A DNA stretch of 13,870 bases, taken from positions 1 through 13,870 of the forward strand of contig JAITNT010000166.1 in the NCBI GenBank assembly GCA_031290295.1, read 5' to 3'. A program made the translations under genes and the position numbers. A model generated the notes under the pieces. That model saw only the letters and a program-made list of their open reading frames with translations. It searched no databases and was not told the origin of the DNA. Below are positions 1 to 6,447 of this stretch, piece after piece. The DNA is from Clostridiales bacterium. GTDB taxonomy: Bacteria; Bacillota; Clostridia; Christensenellales; DUVY01. Every line of letters begins with the position of its first letter. Position 1 is the stretch's first letter.

Positions 1-66
1 GTGAACCGTACCGCTAGCGAGCGCAAGCGAGCGGAATGACCACGCGAGTAACGTGCTACGGTACAC
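1..66. repeat. Imperfect palindrome (large hairpin) at the window edge
   Basis: The ends GTGAACCGTA (1-10) and TACGGTACAC (57-66) are inverted repeats matching at 9 of 10 positions. Inside are two smaller inverted repeats, CCGCT (11-15) with AGCGG (30-34) and CACG (41-44) with CGTG (52-55), so the element could fold as an outer stem with two inner arms. It lacks the sequence of the three units at 92-331 but shares the GAGCG/GCGAGCG flavour of their inner parts. It may continue left of the window. Function unknown. Confidence 0.5.
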
Positions 67-91
67 ACCCGGATAGACTAAACCTCTTTAA

Positions 92-169
92 GTCCGACTG
101 AATCGGATTAAGCAAGACAAGCCGCCCGTAAAGGGCGGCTTGTCGTAGCACCGATTCACGCTTGGTCGG
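92..169. repeat. Tandem palindromic repeat, unit A
   Basis: This is the first of three ~80-bp units. The outer arms are CCGAC (94-98) with GTCGG (165-169) and TGAATCGG (99-106) with CCGATTCA (151-158), leaving a one-sided CGCTTG insert (159-164). The centre is a perfect 12-bp stem, GACAAGCCGCCC (116-127) and GGGCGGCTTGTC (133-144), with a GTAAA loop. In units B and C the second helix reads GAATGCG/CGCATTC. Both sides therefore changed together, which suggests the fold is conserved rather than the sequence. No coding potential or transposase is seen. Confidence 0.75.
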
Positions 170-176
170 CAAAAGT

Positions 177-250
177 CCGCCCGAATGCGATAAAGCGAGA
201 CGTAGCCGCCGCTAAGGCGGCGGAGCGAGCGCGCATTCGCGTCTGGGCGG
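177..250. repeat. Tandem palindromic repeat, unit B
   Basis: This is the second unit of the array. CCGCC (177-181) pairs with GGCGG (246-250), and CGAATGCG (182-189) pairs with CGCATTCG (232-239), with a CGTCTG insert on the right arm. The inner stem is GCCGCC (205-210) and GGCGGC (216-221) around a GCTAA loop. Compared with units A and C, the fourth pair of the outer helix is C-G instead of A-T, a compensated double change. It is joined to both neighbours by the same linker, CAAAAGT on the plus strand. Confidence 0.75.
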
Positions 251-331
251 CAAAAGTCCGACTGAATGCGATTAAGCGAACCGAGCCATCCGCAGCGGGC
301 GGCGAGTGAGCGCGCATTCGCGCTTGGTCGG
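251..331 (-). terminator. Possible 3' terminator of the CoA-transferase/pyrophosphatase operon
   Basis: Read on the minus strand, hairpin unit C is followed by ACTTTTG (257-251), and unit B is followed by the same ACTTTTG (176-170). A GC-rich stem followed by a short T run just past the last gene of a minus-strand operon is what a rho-independent terminator looks like. The T run is only four long and the stems are interrupted, so these could instead stabilise the mRNA 3' end. Confidence 0.35.
258..331. repeat. Tandem palindromic repeat, unit C
   Basis: This is the third unit. CCGAC (258-262) pairs with GTCGG (327-331), and GAATGCG (264-270) pairs with CGCATTC (313-319), with a CGCTTG insert as in unit A. 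The central part (about 280-310) is less symmetrical than in A and B. This copy lies nearest the 3' end of the pyrophosphatase gene and would be the first hairpin in that transcript after the stop codon. Confidence 0.7.
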
Positions 332-334
332 TTT

Positions 335-350
335 ATTCGCGTTTGGGCGG
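335..350. repeat. Partial repeat: orphan right arm
   Basis: ATTCGCGTTTGGGCGG closely matches the right arm of unit B (ATTCGCGTCTGGGCGG, 235-250) with one change. No matching left arm lies to its right, because the pyrophosphatase stop codon begins at 358. It looks like the remnant of a fourth unit, cut off or overwritten where the gene ends. Confidence 0.55.
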
Positions 351-357
351 CCTATAA

Positions 358-900
358 TCAGAACCTGCGCTTGTATTCATCCATCGCGCTTCTTATGATT
401 TGCTTGGCTTCGTCGATATTAAGGATTTTGATGTTGGATGTTTTTTTGTTTTCGAGAGCCTTGTACACCTTAAAAAAGTGCATGATTTCGTCCAAAATAT
501 GCGGGGGCAGATTCTCTATATTCTTGTAAAAGTTCCACGTGGGGTCGTTGACGGGGATTGCGATAATTTTGTCGTCGTTGTCCTTGCCGTCGGTCATGCG
601 TACCGCGCCTATCGGATAACATTCCACCGTAGTAAGCCCCTCGAGCGTTTCACTGCAAAGCACGAGCGTGTCCAGCGGATCCCCGTCCTCGGCGTACGTA
701 AGCGGCAAAAACCCGTAATTAGCGGGATAATGCGTGGACGTGTGCAAAATTCTGTCCAAAATCAGCAAGCCCGTTTCCTTATCAAGCTCGTACTTCTTTT
801 TACTGCCTTTGGATATTTCTATGACGGCGATGAATTTTTCGTCCGTCACCCGGCTTTTGGAAATATTGTGCCAGATGTTCATTTTGTTCCAGTTGTTCAT
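358..900 (-). CDS. ppa: Family I inorganic pyrophosphatase
   Basis: Soluble cytoplasmic enzyme of 180 residues that hydrolyses pyrophosphate to two phosphates. The family I active site is intact: Glu28 before the KGSKKKYE stretch (31-38), Arg50, Tyr58 and Tyr62 in THYPANYGF, the metal-binding EDGDPLD at 71-77, then Asp104, Asp109 and Lys111 in the MTDGKDNDDK segment, and Lys147 in KVYK. Length is normal for a bacterial family I enzyme. Its ATG overlaps the stop of the upstream hydrolase (ATGA), so it is the last gene of that operon. A second Met at residue 7 is a possible alternative start. Being cotranscribed with a CoA-transferase suggests that it removes PPi made by an acyl-CoA ligase elsewhere, which is inference. 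Confidence 0.96.
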   Translation of the reverse strand: MNNWNKMNIWHNISKSRVTDEKFIAVIEISKGSKKKYELDKETGLLILDRILHTSTHYPANYGFLPLTYAEDGDPLDTLVLCSETLEGLTTVECYPIGAVRMTDGKDNDDKIIAIPVNDPTWNFYKNIENLPPHILDEIMHFFKVYKALENKKTSNIKILNIDEAKQIIRSAMDEYKRRF

Positions 901-1802
901 TTCTTTCTCCCGACAAAATTAAGCAGATCCGCCGTCAGACGGTCGGGACAATCCACAAACGGCGAGTGTCCGCACCTTTGGTATTCGATAAGCCGCGCGC
1001 CCGCGATTGCCGCGACGTTTTCGGCGACCATTTGCGGCGGAACGACGTAATCGGTGTCGCCGCTCGTAAAGACGCACGGGCATTTTATCCGTCCTACCGT
1101 ACCGTCTCCGGCGCGGTAAGCGTTAGGGGCGGACGACATATTAAAATTAGCGAGCGCCCAATCGATATCGACGAGGCTGCGCTGCTTCAGAATTTCCCCG
1201 GTGTATCTCTCCGCGGGCAAGGGCTTATTATGCGGAAACAGCGTTAAATCGCATATATAATCGTAAAACGCGGCGTTTTGCGTTGCGGTCGCCGCAAGAC
1301 AGGGCGCGACGGCGACGGGGTCGAGCGCGAGCGCGTCCTTGCTCCCGTAAGGCTCGGCGGAGGAGGTATTGTCCGCGTTTTTTTTGTAAAGCGGGTAACC
1401 GCGGTGACTGGCGCCCTCTACGGAGAACACGCCGCGCACAAGCCCGGGATATTCGGCGGCAAGCGCCAAGGCTACCCCGCCTCCGGCAGACCACCCGACG
1501 ACGTGCGCGGAGACTACCCCGAGCGCGTCGGCAAGGGCCTTGACGTCGCGTGCAAGCTCCCCGATACTGTCGAAACGGTTATTGTAAGTAGAATCGCCGA
1601 ACCCTCTCAGGTCGGGCGCGATAACGCGGAAGCCGCCCGGCAACCGGTTAAATAGCGGCAAGAGGTGCAAGGACGAGCTCATGTTGCCGTGCAGCAACAA
1701 AATAACGTCGCCGTCGCCTTTGTCAAGGTAGGCGAGCTTTTCACCGGTGCCGATATCTACGTATTGTTTGCGGCAAGCCGCGGAGGTCGATGCGGAGGTC
1801 AT
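897..1802 (-). CDS. Alpha/beta hydrolase, Ser-Asp-His type (301 aa)
   Basis: Probable soluble esterase, lactonase or thioesterase of the alpha/beta-hydrolase fold. Visible features are the oxyanion-loop HG in LLLHGN (35-40), DLRGFGDS (64-71), the nucleophile elbow GWSAGG with Ser105, a probable acid Asp251 in the GDTDYVVP loop, and His279 in CGHSPF. The cap (about 130-225) is rich in Ala, Asn and Ser. There is no signal peptide. The start is supported by AGGAGA eight bases upstream. It follows the other hydrolase by 30 bases and overlaps the pyrophosphatase gene by four. The exact substrate cannot be read from the sequence; a CoA-thioester or ester from the neighbouring CoA-transferase pathway is plausible. 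It does not look like a recent duplicate of the upstream hydrolase. Confidence 0.88.
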   Translation of the reverse strand: MTSASTSAACRKQYVDIGTGEKLAYLDKGDGDVILLLHGNMSSSLHLLPLFNRLPGGFRVIAPDLRGFGDSTYNNRFDSIGELARDVKALADALGVVSAHVVGWSAGGGVALALAAEYPGLVRGVFSVEGASHRGYPLYKKNADNTSSAEPYGSKDALALDPVAVAPCLAATATQNAAFYDYICDLTLFPHNKPLPAERYTGEILKQRSLVDIDWALANFNMSSAPNAYRAGDGTVGRIKCPCVFTSGDTDYVVPPQMVAENVAAIAGARLIEYQRCGHSPFVDCPDRLTADLLNFVGRKK

Positions 1803-1832
1803 AACTTTTATCTCCTGTAATAATATATTATT

Positions 1833-2657
1833 TTACTGTATCACAAATTCGCCGTTTTGTGAATTGATAAAGCCCAGCGTTAACGCCGAGAACAAGAGCG
1901 GCTGCTCGTACATCGAAGCGTGACCGCAGGCGGGCAGTATAACGCGGTGAGCGTGCTTGATCCCCTCCGCCATAATTTCCTGCTCCCTCAAGGGTATCAG
2001 ATAATCGTCGGCGGCGGTGACGATCAGCACCGGCATACCGAGCGCGCCGAGCTTATCGACTACGTTAAAATTCTCCGAGCTGTCCGTAAGGCGGATTAAA
2101 CGCTCCTTGACCTCCTGCGTGCCGAAATACGGCACGAGGTTTTTTTGACGGTTCGCCATACGGTCGGCGTGATTTTCGTAATACGAATCGGAATAAATTA
2201 CCGGAATAGCCGCAAGATAGTAAGCGAGTCCGCCCTCGGCGCGCGCCGCCTCGTTCCATGCGCGGCCGATATCGCGGAGCAGCGGAGCCGTGCGCGCGCC
2301 GCCGTTAAAGAGCGCTAACCGCCGCACCTTATCGGGATGCTTCACGGCAAAGCCGAGACCGACCTCCGCGCCGTACGAAACGCCGCAAATATTGACGACC
2401 GAAAGCTTCAGGTGCGCCAAAAGCCCCTCTATCGCCGCGATTTGAATCGCGTGGTCGTAAGCGCCCGTCATGCGCGCGCTGCCGCCCTGATCAAAAAAAT
2501 CCATGAGGATAAGGCGGTTAAAACGTGAGAAGTTCTCGATAAACGGCGTCCAGCTCTTGGCGGACATCATGATGCCGTTAAGCAACAGTATAGGCTCGCC
2601 CCCGGTACCGTAGGTTTCGTAATATACTTTTTTGCCGCCTAAATAAAACTCCGCCAT
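1833..2657 (-). CDS. Alpha/beta hydrolase with NG oxyanion loop (274 aa)
   Basis: Second alpha/beta-hydrolase-fold protein, 274 residues and cytoplasmic, with no signal peptide. The first strand ends in LLLNGIMMSAKSW (24-36), so the usual oxyanion-loop His-Gly is Asn-Gly. The nucleophile elbow is GVSYGAE with Ser94, the acid is probably Asp218 in AADDYLIP, and the base is His246 in CGHASMYEQP. The cap domain runs from about 120 to 195. The start codon shares one base with the stop of the CoA-transferase gene (TGATG), so translation is probably coupled. Family members include carboxylesterases, MenH/BioH-like enzymes and C-C bond hydrolases; the sequence does not choose among them. Linkage to a CoA-transferase suggests acyl-ester or acyl-CoA chemistry. 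Confidence 0.87.
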   Translation of the reverse strand: MAEFYLGGKKVYYETYGTGGEPILLLNGIMMSAKSWTPFIENFSRFNRLILMDFFDQGGSARMTGAYDHAIQIAAIEGLLAHLKLSVVNICGVSYGAEVGLGFAVKHPDKVRRLALFNGGARTAPLLRDIGRAWNEAARAEGGLAYYLAAIPVIYSDSYYENHADRMANRQKNLVPYFGTQEVKERLIRLTDSSENFNVVDKLGALGMPVLIVTAADDYLIPLREQEIMAEGIKHAHRVILPACGHASMYEQPLLFSALTLGFINSQNGEFVIQ

Positions 2658-3988
2658 CAGAACAACCTTTTGCCGATAATACCGAGATCATAGGCTTCCT
2701 TCATAAGGCCGTCGCGGAAATCGGGGTGCGCTATTCCGATCAACCGCTCCGCTCGCTCGCGGACGTTGGTTCCGCGCAGCTCGGCGATGCCGTACTCCGT
2801 CACCACCCTGTCCACGTCGTTACGGGAAAGGCTGACTACCGCGCCGTGGTTTAAGCGCGGAACGATTTTGCTTACAAGCTTTTTTTCGCCGTCTGCGCCC
2901 CTTACGGACGCCGCGGAGTACAGACAAATGTACGACCTGCCGCCCTTGGATATCTGCGCGCCTATCGCGGTGTCGGCCTGCCCGCCCGTGCCGCTTATCT
3001 GCTTGACGCCGATACTCTCCGAAGCGCACTGTCCCGTTATATCGACCTCTATCGAGGAATTGATAGACACCTGATTGTCGTTTTGCCCGATAACGTAGGG
3101 GTCGTTGACGAAGGCGCCGTCCATTACGGCGACCGCGGGATTGTCGTCGACAAAATCGTACATATCGCGCGTACCTAAAATAAAGGTGCAAACCATTTTA
3201 CCCGGCATGAGGCGTTTTTTGCGCCCGTTAATAACGCCGGCGCGGGCAAGGCGCGGGATTTCGCTCGTGAGCATTTCGGTGTGCACGCCCAAATCCTTTT
3301 TGCCGTAAAGCGATTTTGCGATCGCGTTAGGCATACTGCCTATTCCTAATTGTATACAATCTCCGTCGTTAATTTCGTCGGCGATGAGTTTTCCTATTTT
3401 ATAGTCTAGCTCGCTCGGCTCCGCGTCGGAAACCTCCGGCACGGCGTAATCGGTCTCGATTACATAATCTACGTCGCGCAAGTGCAGCTCGACGTCGCCG
3501 AACGTCCTCGGGACATTCGGATTGATTTCCAAAATGACAAGGTCGGCGTTCTCGATGACCCGTTTTTCGTAGGTATTAGAAAGAGAAAGCGACACGTAAC
3601 CGTGTCGGTCGGGCATACCGGCGTTGCCGATATAAATATTAGGCTCGATATGCTGCAGACGCTTGATACCCGCCAAATGCAGATGATTCGGGATATATGC
3701 GACGTTCCCAAGCGCATGCGCTTTTCTCAGCGTCGGCGTGTAAAACCACGTGTTCACGTCGAATTGCCCGGCGTACACGGGATTTTTGAGATACTCGCCG
3801 TCGCACATAGGCAGGCAGTTATTGACGGTAACGTCCTTAACGCCGCGCGCGAACACCTCGTGAAACCGCGTAAAAAAAGCCGCCGCCTCCGCCGCCCCTA
3901 GCCCGGTGATAATTTGATCCCCGCTCTTGACAAGCCCGAGCGCCTTATCGACGGTAATGAGCTTTTCTTTGTAATCGTATTTATCCAT
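2657..3988 (-). CDS. Acetyl-CoA hydrolase/transferase family CoA-transferase (4-hydroxybutyrate/butyrate type)
   Basis: Class I CoA-transferase of the acetyl-CoA hydrolase/4-hydroxybutyrate CoA-transferase family; 443 residues is typical. It would move CoA between acetyl-CoA (or another acyl-CoA) and a carboxylic acid through a glutamyl-CoA intermediate. The catalytic Glu is Glu238 in GVHTEML. Other hallmarks are GNAGMPDRHGYVSLS (121-135), LGIGSMPNA (214-222), GQCASESIG (319-327), SGTGGQAD (332-339) and VTEYGIAELRG (396-406). Start: ATG preceded by AGAGAGG at eight bases. It is first in an operon with two hydrolases and pyrophosphatase, and has its own candidate promoter. The family is clear; the substrate (acetate, butyrate, 4-hydroxybutyrate or other) is not. 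Confidence 0.93.
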   Translation of the reverse strand: MDKYDYKEKLITVDKALGLVKSGDQIITGLGAAEAAAFFTRFHEVFARGVKDVTVNNCLPMCDGEYLKNPVYAGQFDVNTWFYTPTLRKAHALGNVAYIPNHLHLAGIKRLQHIEPNIYIGNAGMPDRHGYVSLSLSNTYEKRVIENADLVILEINPNVPRTFGDVELHLRDVDYVIETDYAVPEVSDAEPSELDYKIGKLIADEINDGDCIQLGIGSMPNAIAKSLYGKKDLGVHTEMLTSEIPRLARAGVINGRKKRLMPGKMVCTFILGTRDMYDFVDDNPAVAVMDGAFVNDPYVIGQNDNQVSINSSIEVDITGQCASESIGVKQISGTGGQADTAIGAQISKGGRSYICLYSAASVRGADGEKKLVSKIVPRLNHGAVVSLSRNDVDRVVTEYGIAELRGTNVRERAERLIGIAHPDFRDGLMKEAYDLGIIGKRLF

Positions 3989-4024
3989 GTTCCGAACCTC
4001 TCTTTAGTGCGCGCGAACGATTTT

Positions 4025-4053
4025 ATTATCGAACCGCAAAATATATTTGTCGT
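4025..4053 (-). promoter_or_regulatory. Candidate sigma-A promoter for the CoA-transferase operon
   Basis: On the minus strand, ACGACA (4053-4048; 4/6 to TTGACA) lies 17 bases before GATAAT (4030-4025; 5/6 to TATAAT). Transcription would start near 4018, giving a ~30-base leader before the CoA-transferase ATG. It lies downstream of the terminator at 4118-4081, as expected for a separate transcription unit. The surrounding DNA is AT-rich, so chance matches are possible. Confidence 0.45.
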
Positions 4054-4080
4054 CTTATTTCTTTTTTAAGAAAATTTAGG

Positions 4081-4118
4081 AAAACAGACGCCGGGGCTGT
4101 CTATTGCACCGGCGCCTG
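4081..4118 (-). terminator. Rho-independent terminator after livK
   Basis: Minus strand: CAGGCGCCGG (4118-4109) and CCGGCGTCTG (4094-4085) form a ten-base-pair stem with one G-T pair and a 14-base loop, followed at once by TTTT (4084-4081) and a T/A-rich stretch. It is the only strong GC hairpin plus T run between livK and the CoA-transferase gene, so it probably ends the thiolase-liv transcript. Confidence 0.65.
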
Positions 4119-4173
4119 CCTCCGATTAAAGCGTGTTTGGCACGGCTATGCGTCCGTTTTGTGAGGTATTTTT

Positions 4174-4182
4174 ATTATACCA
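4174..4182 (-). promoter_or_regulatory. Extended -10 promoter-like motif upstream of the terminator
   Basis: The minus strand reads TGGTATAAT (4182-4174), an exact match to the extended -10 consensus TGnTATAAT, only 20 bases after the livK stop codon. No -35 match lies 16-18 bases upstream. RNA started here would cross the 4118-4081 hairpin before reaching the CoA-transferase gene, so it would be an attenuated leader. The motif also lies inside a weak inverted repeat (GGTATTT/AAATACC), so it may be fortuitous. Confidence 0.3.
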
Positions 4183-4202
4183 CAAATACCGTGCAGACAG
4201 CT

Positions 4203-5573
4203 CTATTTCTTGATACCGGCGGGGACCTGCGCCCAAAGGTCGCCGAGCGACGTGATATGGTCTACCGCGACAAGCGCGTGAACCGCGTCCACGCCCGTGC
4301 CCGAGGTAGGTTCGATTCCGATAGTGTTGAACGCAAGGTCGGCGATGCCGAGCCTGGAGCCGTTAGCGTAGTTTACGGAGCCGCCCATGGGGATAGCGAT
4401 AGGAGCGGATTCCATTGCCTTGATATAATTCGCCCACGTAAGCTTGTCGCCGGCGGCGCCTACTCTTTTCAGCCCGTTCACGAACAGGTTGCCCGCGACG
4501 TAACCCGCCATAGCGTAGGAGTTAAGCGCGTACGTACCCGCCGTAATGCCGTTAGCCGTCTCGTAAGCGGTCATCACCGCGGCAAACTGCAAATATCCGG
4601 CCAGGCCGTCCGGCGTGCCCGTATCCAGCCACGCGGTAGTGTAAACCTTGCGGTTTTCGGTGATACTGCCGTCGTTAACGAGGTTGCCTAACGTGGTCGG
4701 GGACGCGCTGACATAGGATGTAACTACGGAGGCGTTGTAACTCGCGTTCTTCATCGCGTTAAGCACCTTGACAAGCGGAGCTTGGTTACAAGCCGCGATT
4801 ATAACGTCGCAGCCTGCGGTTTTGAGCGCGGTAATCTGCGCGCTGATGTCGGTAGCGGCGGGATCAAACTGTTGTTTGACCACCGTGCTTGCAAATGCGG
4901 TTTTGGTTTCCTGCAGCTGACGGTCGATACCCGCGAGTATACCTACGCCCGCGTCGTCGGTCGTGGATATAACGCCGAGCTTCGTTGCGCCCAGCCCGTA
5001 AAGCATACCGGTGCCCGCGCCGTTTTCACCCGTAGCAAGCGCGCGCGCCACGAGAGCGCGTCCCTCGGTATTGTAAATAGGCTGAACCGACATAAGAGCC
5101 TTTTGGTTGCCGACGGCGTTTTCATTATAGAGCGCGGTAATACCCGTCGCGGCATATACCATCGGAATGCCCTTTTCCACGATGTACTCGGTGGTCGCCG
5201 ATACGGTGTTTGTGCCGAAATGTCCTACAAGCGCAAAAATCTTGTCCTCCTCTACCAACTGCTTGGTGTAGGTTAAGCCCTGAGCGCCGTCGAAGCCGTC
5301 GTCATAATGCTTCAGCTCAACCTTAGGTCCGTAGAACGTGTCGTTGTACTCCTTGAACGCGGCTTGCAGACCGTAATTGAAGGGTACGCCGACGCCCGCG
5401 AAGTCGCCCGTAGTCGCGGCAGTGTTCCCGACAATGATTTTGTCGGCGAATACGCCCTGTGCCTCGCCGGTGTCGGCAGGCGTACCGGGCCCGCAGGCAG
5501 TAAGCGCCGAAGCCGTTACGACGGACATAACCGCCGCAAGCAGAACGCGTGTGAGTTTTTTGGTTTTGATCAT
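4203..5573 (-). CDS. livK: LivK-like branched-chain amino acid-type substrate-binding lipoprotein
   Basis: Extracellular receptor of the ABC importer encoded just upstream. The reading frame opens at 5609, but the start is placed at the ATG at 5573 because AAGGAG (5585-5580) lies six bases before it and the product then begins with a normal lipoprotein signal: MIKTKK, a hydrophobic stretch, and lipobox LTAC with Cys27 as the lipidated residue. The mature part is a type I periplasmic-binding fold (Peripla_BP_6), beginning KIIVGNTAATTGDFAG (45-60) and including LVGHFGTNT (115-123). At 456 residues it is longer than the ~370 of E. coli LivK. The gene is last in the operon, 97 bases after livF, and is followed by a terminator. 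The ligand is uncertain: this family also takes amides, urea and aromatic or short organic acids. Confidence 0.92.
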   Translation of the reverse strand: MIKTKKLTRVLLAAVMSVVTASALTACGPGTPADTGEAQGVFADKIIVGNTAATTGDFAGVGVPFNYGLQAAFKEYNDTFYGPKVELKHYDDGFDGAQGLTYTKQLVEEDKIFALVGHFGTNTVSATTEYIVEKGIPMVYAATGITALYNENAVGNQKALMSVQPIYNTEGRALVARALATGENGAGTGMLYGLGATKLGVISTTDDAGVGILAGIDRQLQETKTAFASTVVKQQFDPAATDISAQITALKTAGCDVIIAACNQAPLVKVLNAMKNASYNASVVTSYVSASPTTLGNLVNDGSITENRKVYTTAWLDTGTPDGLAGYLQFAAVMTAYETANGITAGTYALNSYAMAGYVAGNLFVNGLKRVGAAGDKLTWANYIKAMESAPIAIPMGGSVNYANGSRLGIADLAFNTIGIEPTSGTGVDAVHALVAVDHITSLGDLWAQVPAGIKK

Positions 5574-5579
5574 TTTCTT

Positions 5580-5585
5580 CTCCTT
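5580..5585 (-). promoter_or_regulatory. Ribosome binding site deciding the livK start
   Basis: AAGGAG on the minus strand, six bases before the ATG at 5573. It favours this start over the in-frame upstream codon at 5609, which would put twelve lysine-rich residues in front of the lipoprotein signal peptide. Confidence 0.75.
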
Positions 5586-5600
5586 TTTTGCGGTCTTTCC

Positions 5601-5662
5601 CGCCGTCAAATTTTTTTATATAATCAACGCCGGGAGGGCTTTTAGCCCCGCGCCGTCAAATT
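5601..5662 (-). repeat. Direct repeat pair with hairpin in the livF-livK gap
   Basis: The 12-mer CGCCGTCAAATT occurs at 5601-5612 and again at 5651-5662, exactly 50 bases apart. On the minus strand each reads AATTTGACGGCG. Between them is a short stem-loop, GGGCT (5636-5640) with AGCCC (5644-5648). No T run follows the stem, so it is not an obvious terminator. It could be a processing or stabilising site between the ATPase gene and the more highly needed receptor gene, or a regulator site. Role unknown. Confidence 0.5.
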
Positions 5663-5670
5663 ATCTCTTA

Positions 5671-6447
5671 TTATTTCGCGCGTTTGCCGCCCAAATAAGC
5701 CTCGATAAGCCGATCGTCCTTAATGAGATCGCTCGCCTTACCTTCCATGCCTATTTCGCCAAGCTCCAGCACGTAGCCGTAGTCGGCTATTTTCAGCGTC
5801 GCAAGCGCATTTTGCTCGACTATCAAAATCGTGGTGCCCTCCGCCCGTATCGCCTGAAGCGTCCTGAATATTTCCTGAATGACGAGCGGCGCAAGTCCTA
5901 AAGACGGCTCGTCGAGCAGCAACAGCTTGGGACTTGCCATGAGCGCGCGGCCGATCGCGAGCATTTGCTGCTCGCCGCCGCTAAGCGTGCTCGCCTGCTG
6001 CTTGCGGCGTTCCAGCAATATCGGGAACAGCTTGTAGACGCGTTCGATATTCTTGACGGTCTGCTCCCTTACGCCGATTGTGCGGCGCGTTTGCGTGCCG
6101 CCGGGCGCCGCGTGTGCGACGGTTTCTCTTTTTAAGCCGTACGCGCCCGCCTTTAGGTTGTCCTCGACCGTAAGCCCGTAAAATATCAGCCTGCCCTCGG
6201 GCGATTGGTTGATACCGGATTTGGCGATTTTATAGGGGCGGTCGCCCAAAATGTTCCTGCCCTCGAGAAGTATCCGGCCGCTTGCCTTTACCGCGCCCGA
6301 CACCGCCCGGAGCGTACTGGTTTTGCCCGCGCCGTTCGCGCCCAAAAGCGCGACGATACTGCCCGCGGGAACGACAAGGTTAATGCTCTTTACCGCGTGT
6401 ATCGGACCGTAGCTTATACTCAAATTCTTGATTTGTAATAATTCCAT
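5671..6447 (-). CDS. livF: LivF-type ABC transporter ATP-binding protein
   Basis: One of the two cytoplasmic ATPases of the importer; 258 residues from the ATG at 6447. That start shares one base with the livG stop (TAATG) and is followed directly by MELLQIKNLSISYG, the normal LivF beginning. The frame stays open to 6606, but the extra 53 residues lie inside livG in another frame and are unlikely to be made. Walker A is GANGAGKT (36-43), signature LSGGEQQ (155-161), Walker B LLLLDEP (175-181), and INQSPEGRLIF (79-89) matches the LivF Q-loop region. Residues about 106-130 (KRETVAHAAPGGTQTRR region) look like a ~20-residue insert compared with ordinary LivF of about 235 residues. Confidence 0.94.
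   Translation of the reverse strand: MELLQIKNLSISYGPIHAVKSINLVVPAGSIVALLGANGAGKTSTLRAVSGAVKASGRILLEGRNILGDRPYKIAKSGINQSPEGRLIFYGLTVEDNLKAGAYGLKRETVAHAAPGGTQTRRTIGVREQTVKNIERVYKLFPILLERRKQQASTLSGGEQQMLAIGRALMASPKLLLLDEPSLGLAPLVIQEIFRTLQAIRAEGTTILIVEQNALATLKIADYGYVLELGEIGMEGKASDLIKDDRLIEAYLGGKRAK

Noticed and set aside
92..350. CRISPR array
   Set aside because: The units are whole palindromes joined by a constant seven-base linker; there are no short identical repeats separated by unique spacers, and no cas gene.
92..350. tRNA or other known RNA gene
   Set aside because: No tRNA-like cloverleaf with an anticodon or CCA-side acceptor could be drawn, and no known riboswitch core was recognised.
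400..1050. 216-codon plus-strand open frame opposite ppa and the hydrolase gene
   Set aside because: It lies antisense to two genes with intact catalytic motifs, has no ribosome binding site and no recognisable domain.
4104..4691. 195-codon plus-strand open frame over the end of livK
   Set aside because: Arg-rich antisense shadow of a well-supported lipoprotein gene; the opening part crosses the terminator and intergenic gap.
5377..5901. 174-codon plus-strand open frame spanning the livK start and livF end
   Set aside because: Antisense to the livK signal peptide and the livF C-terminus, with no ribosome binding site.
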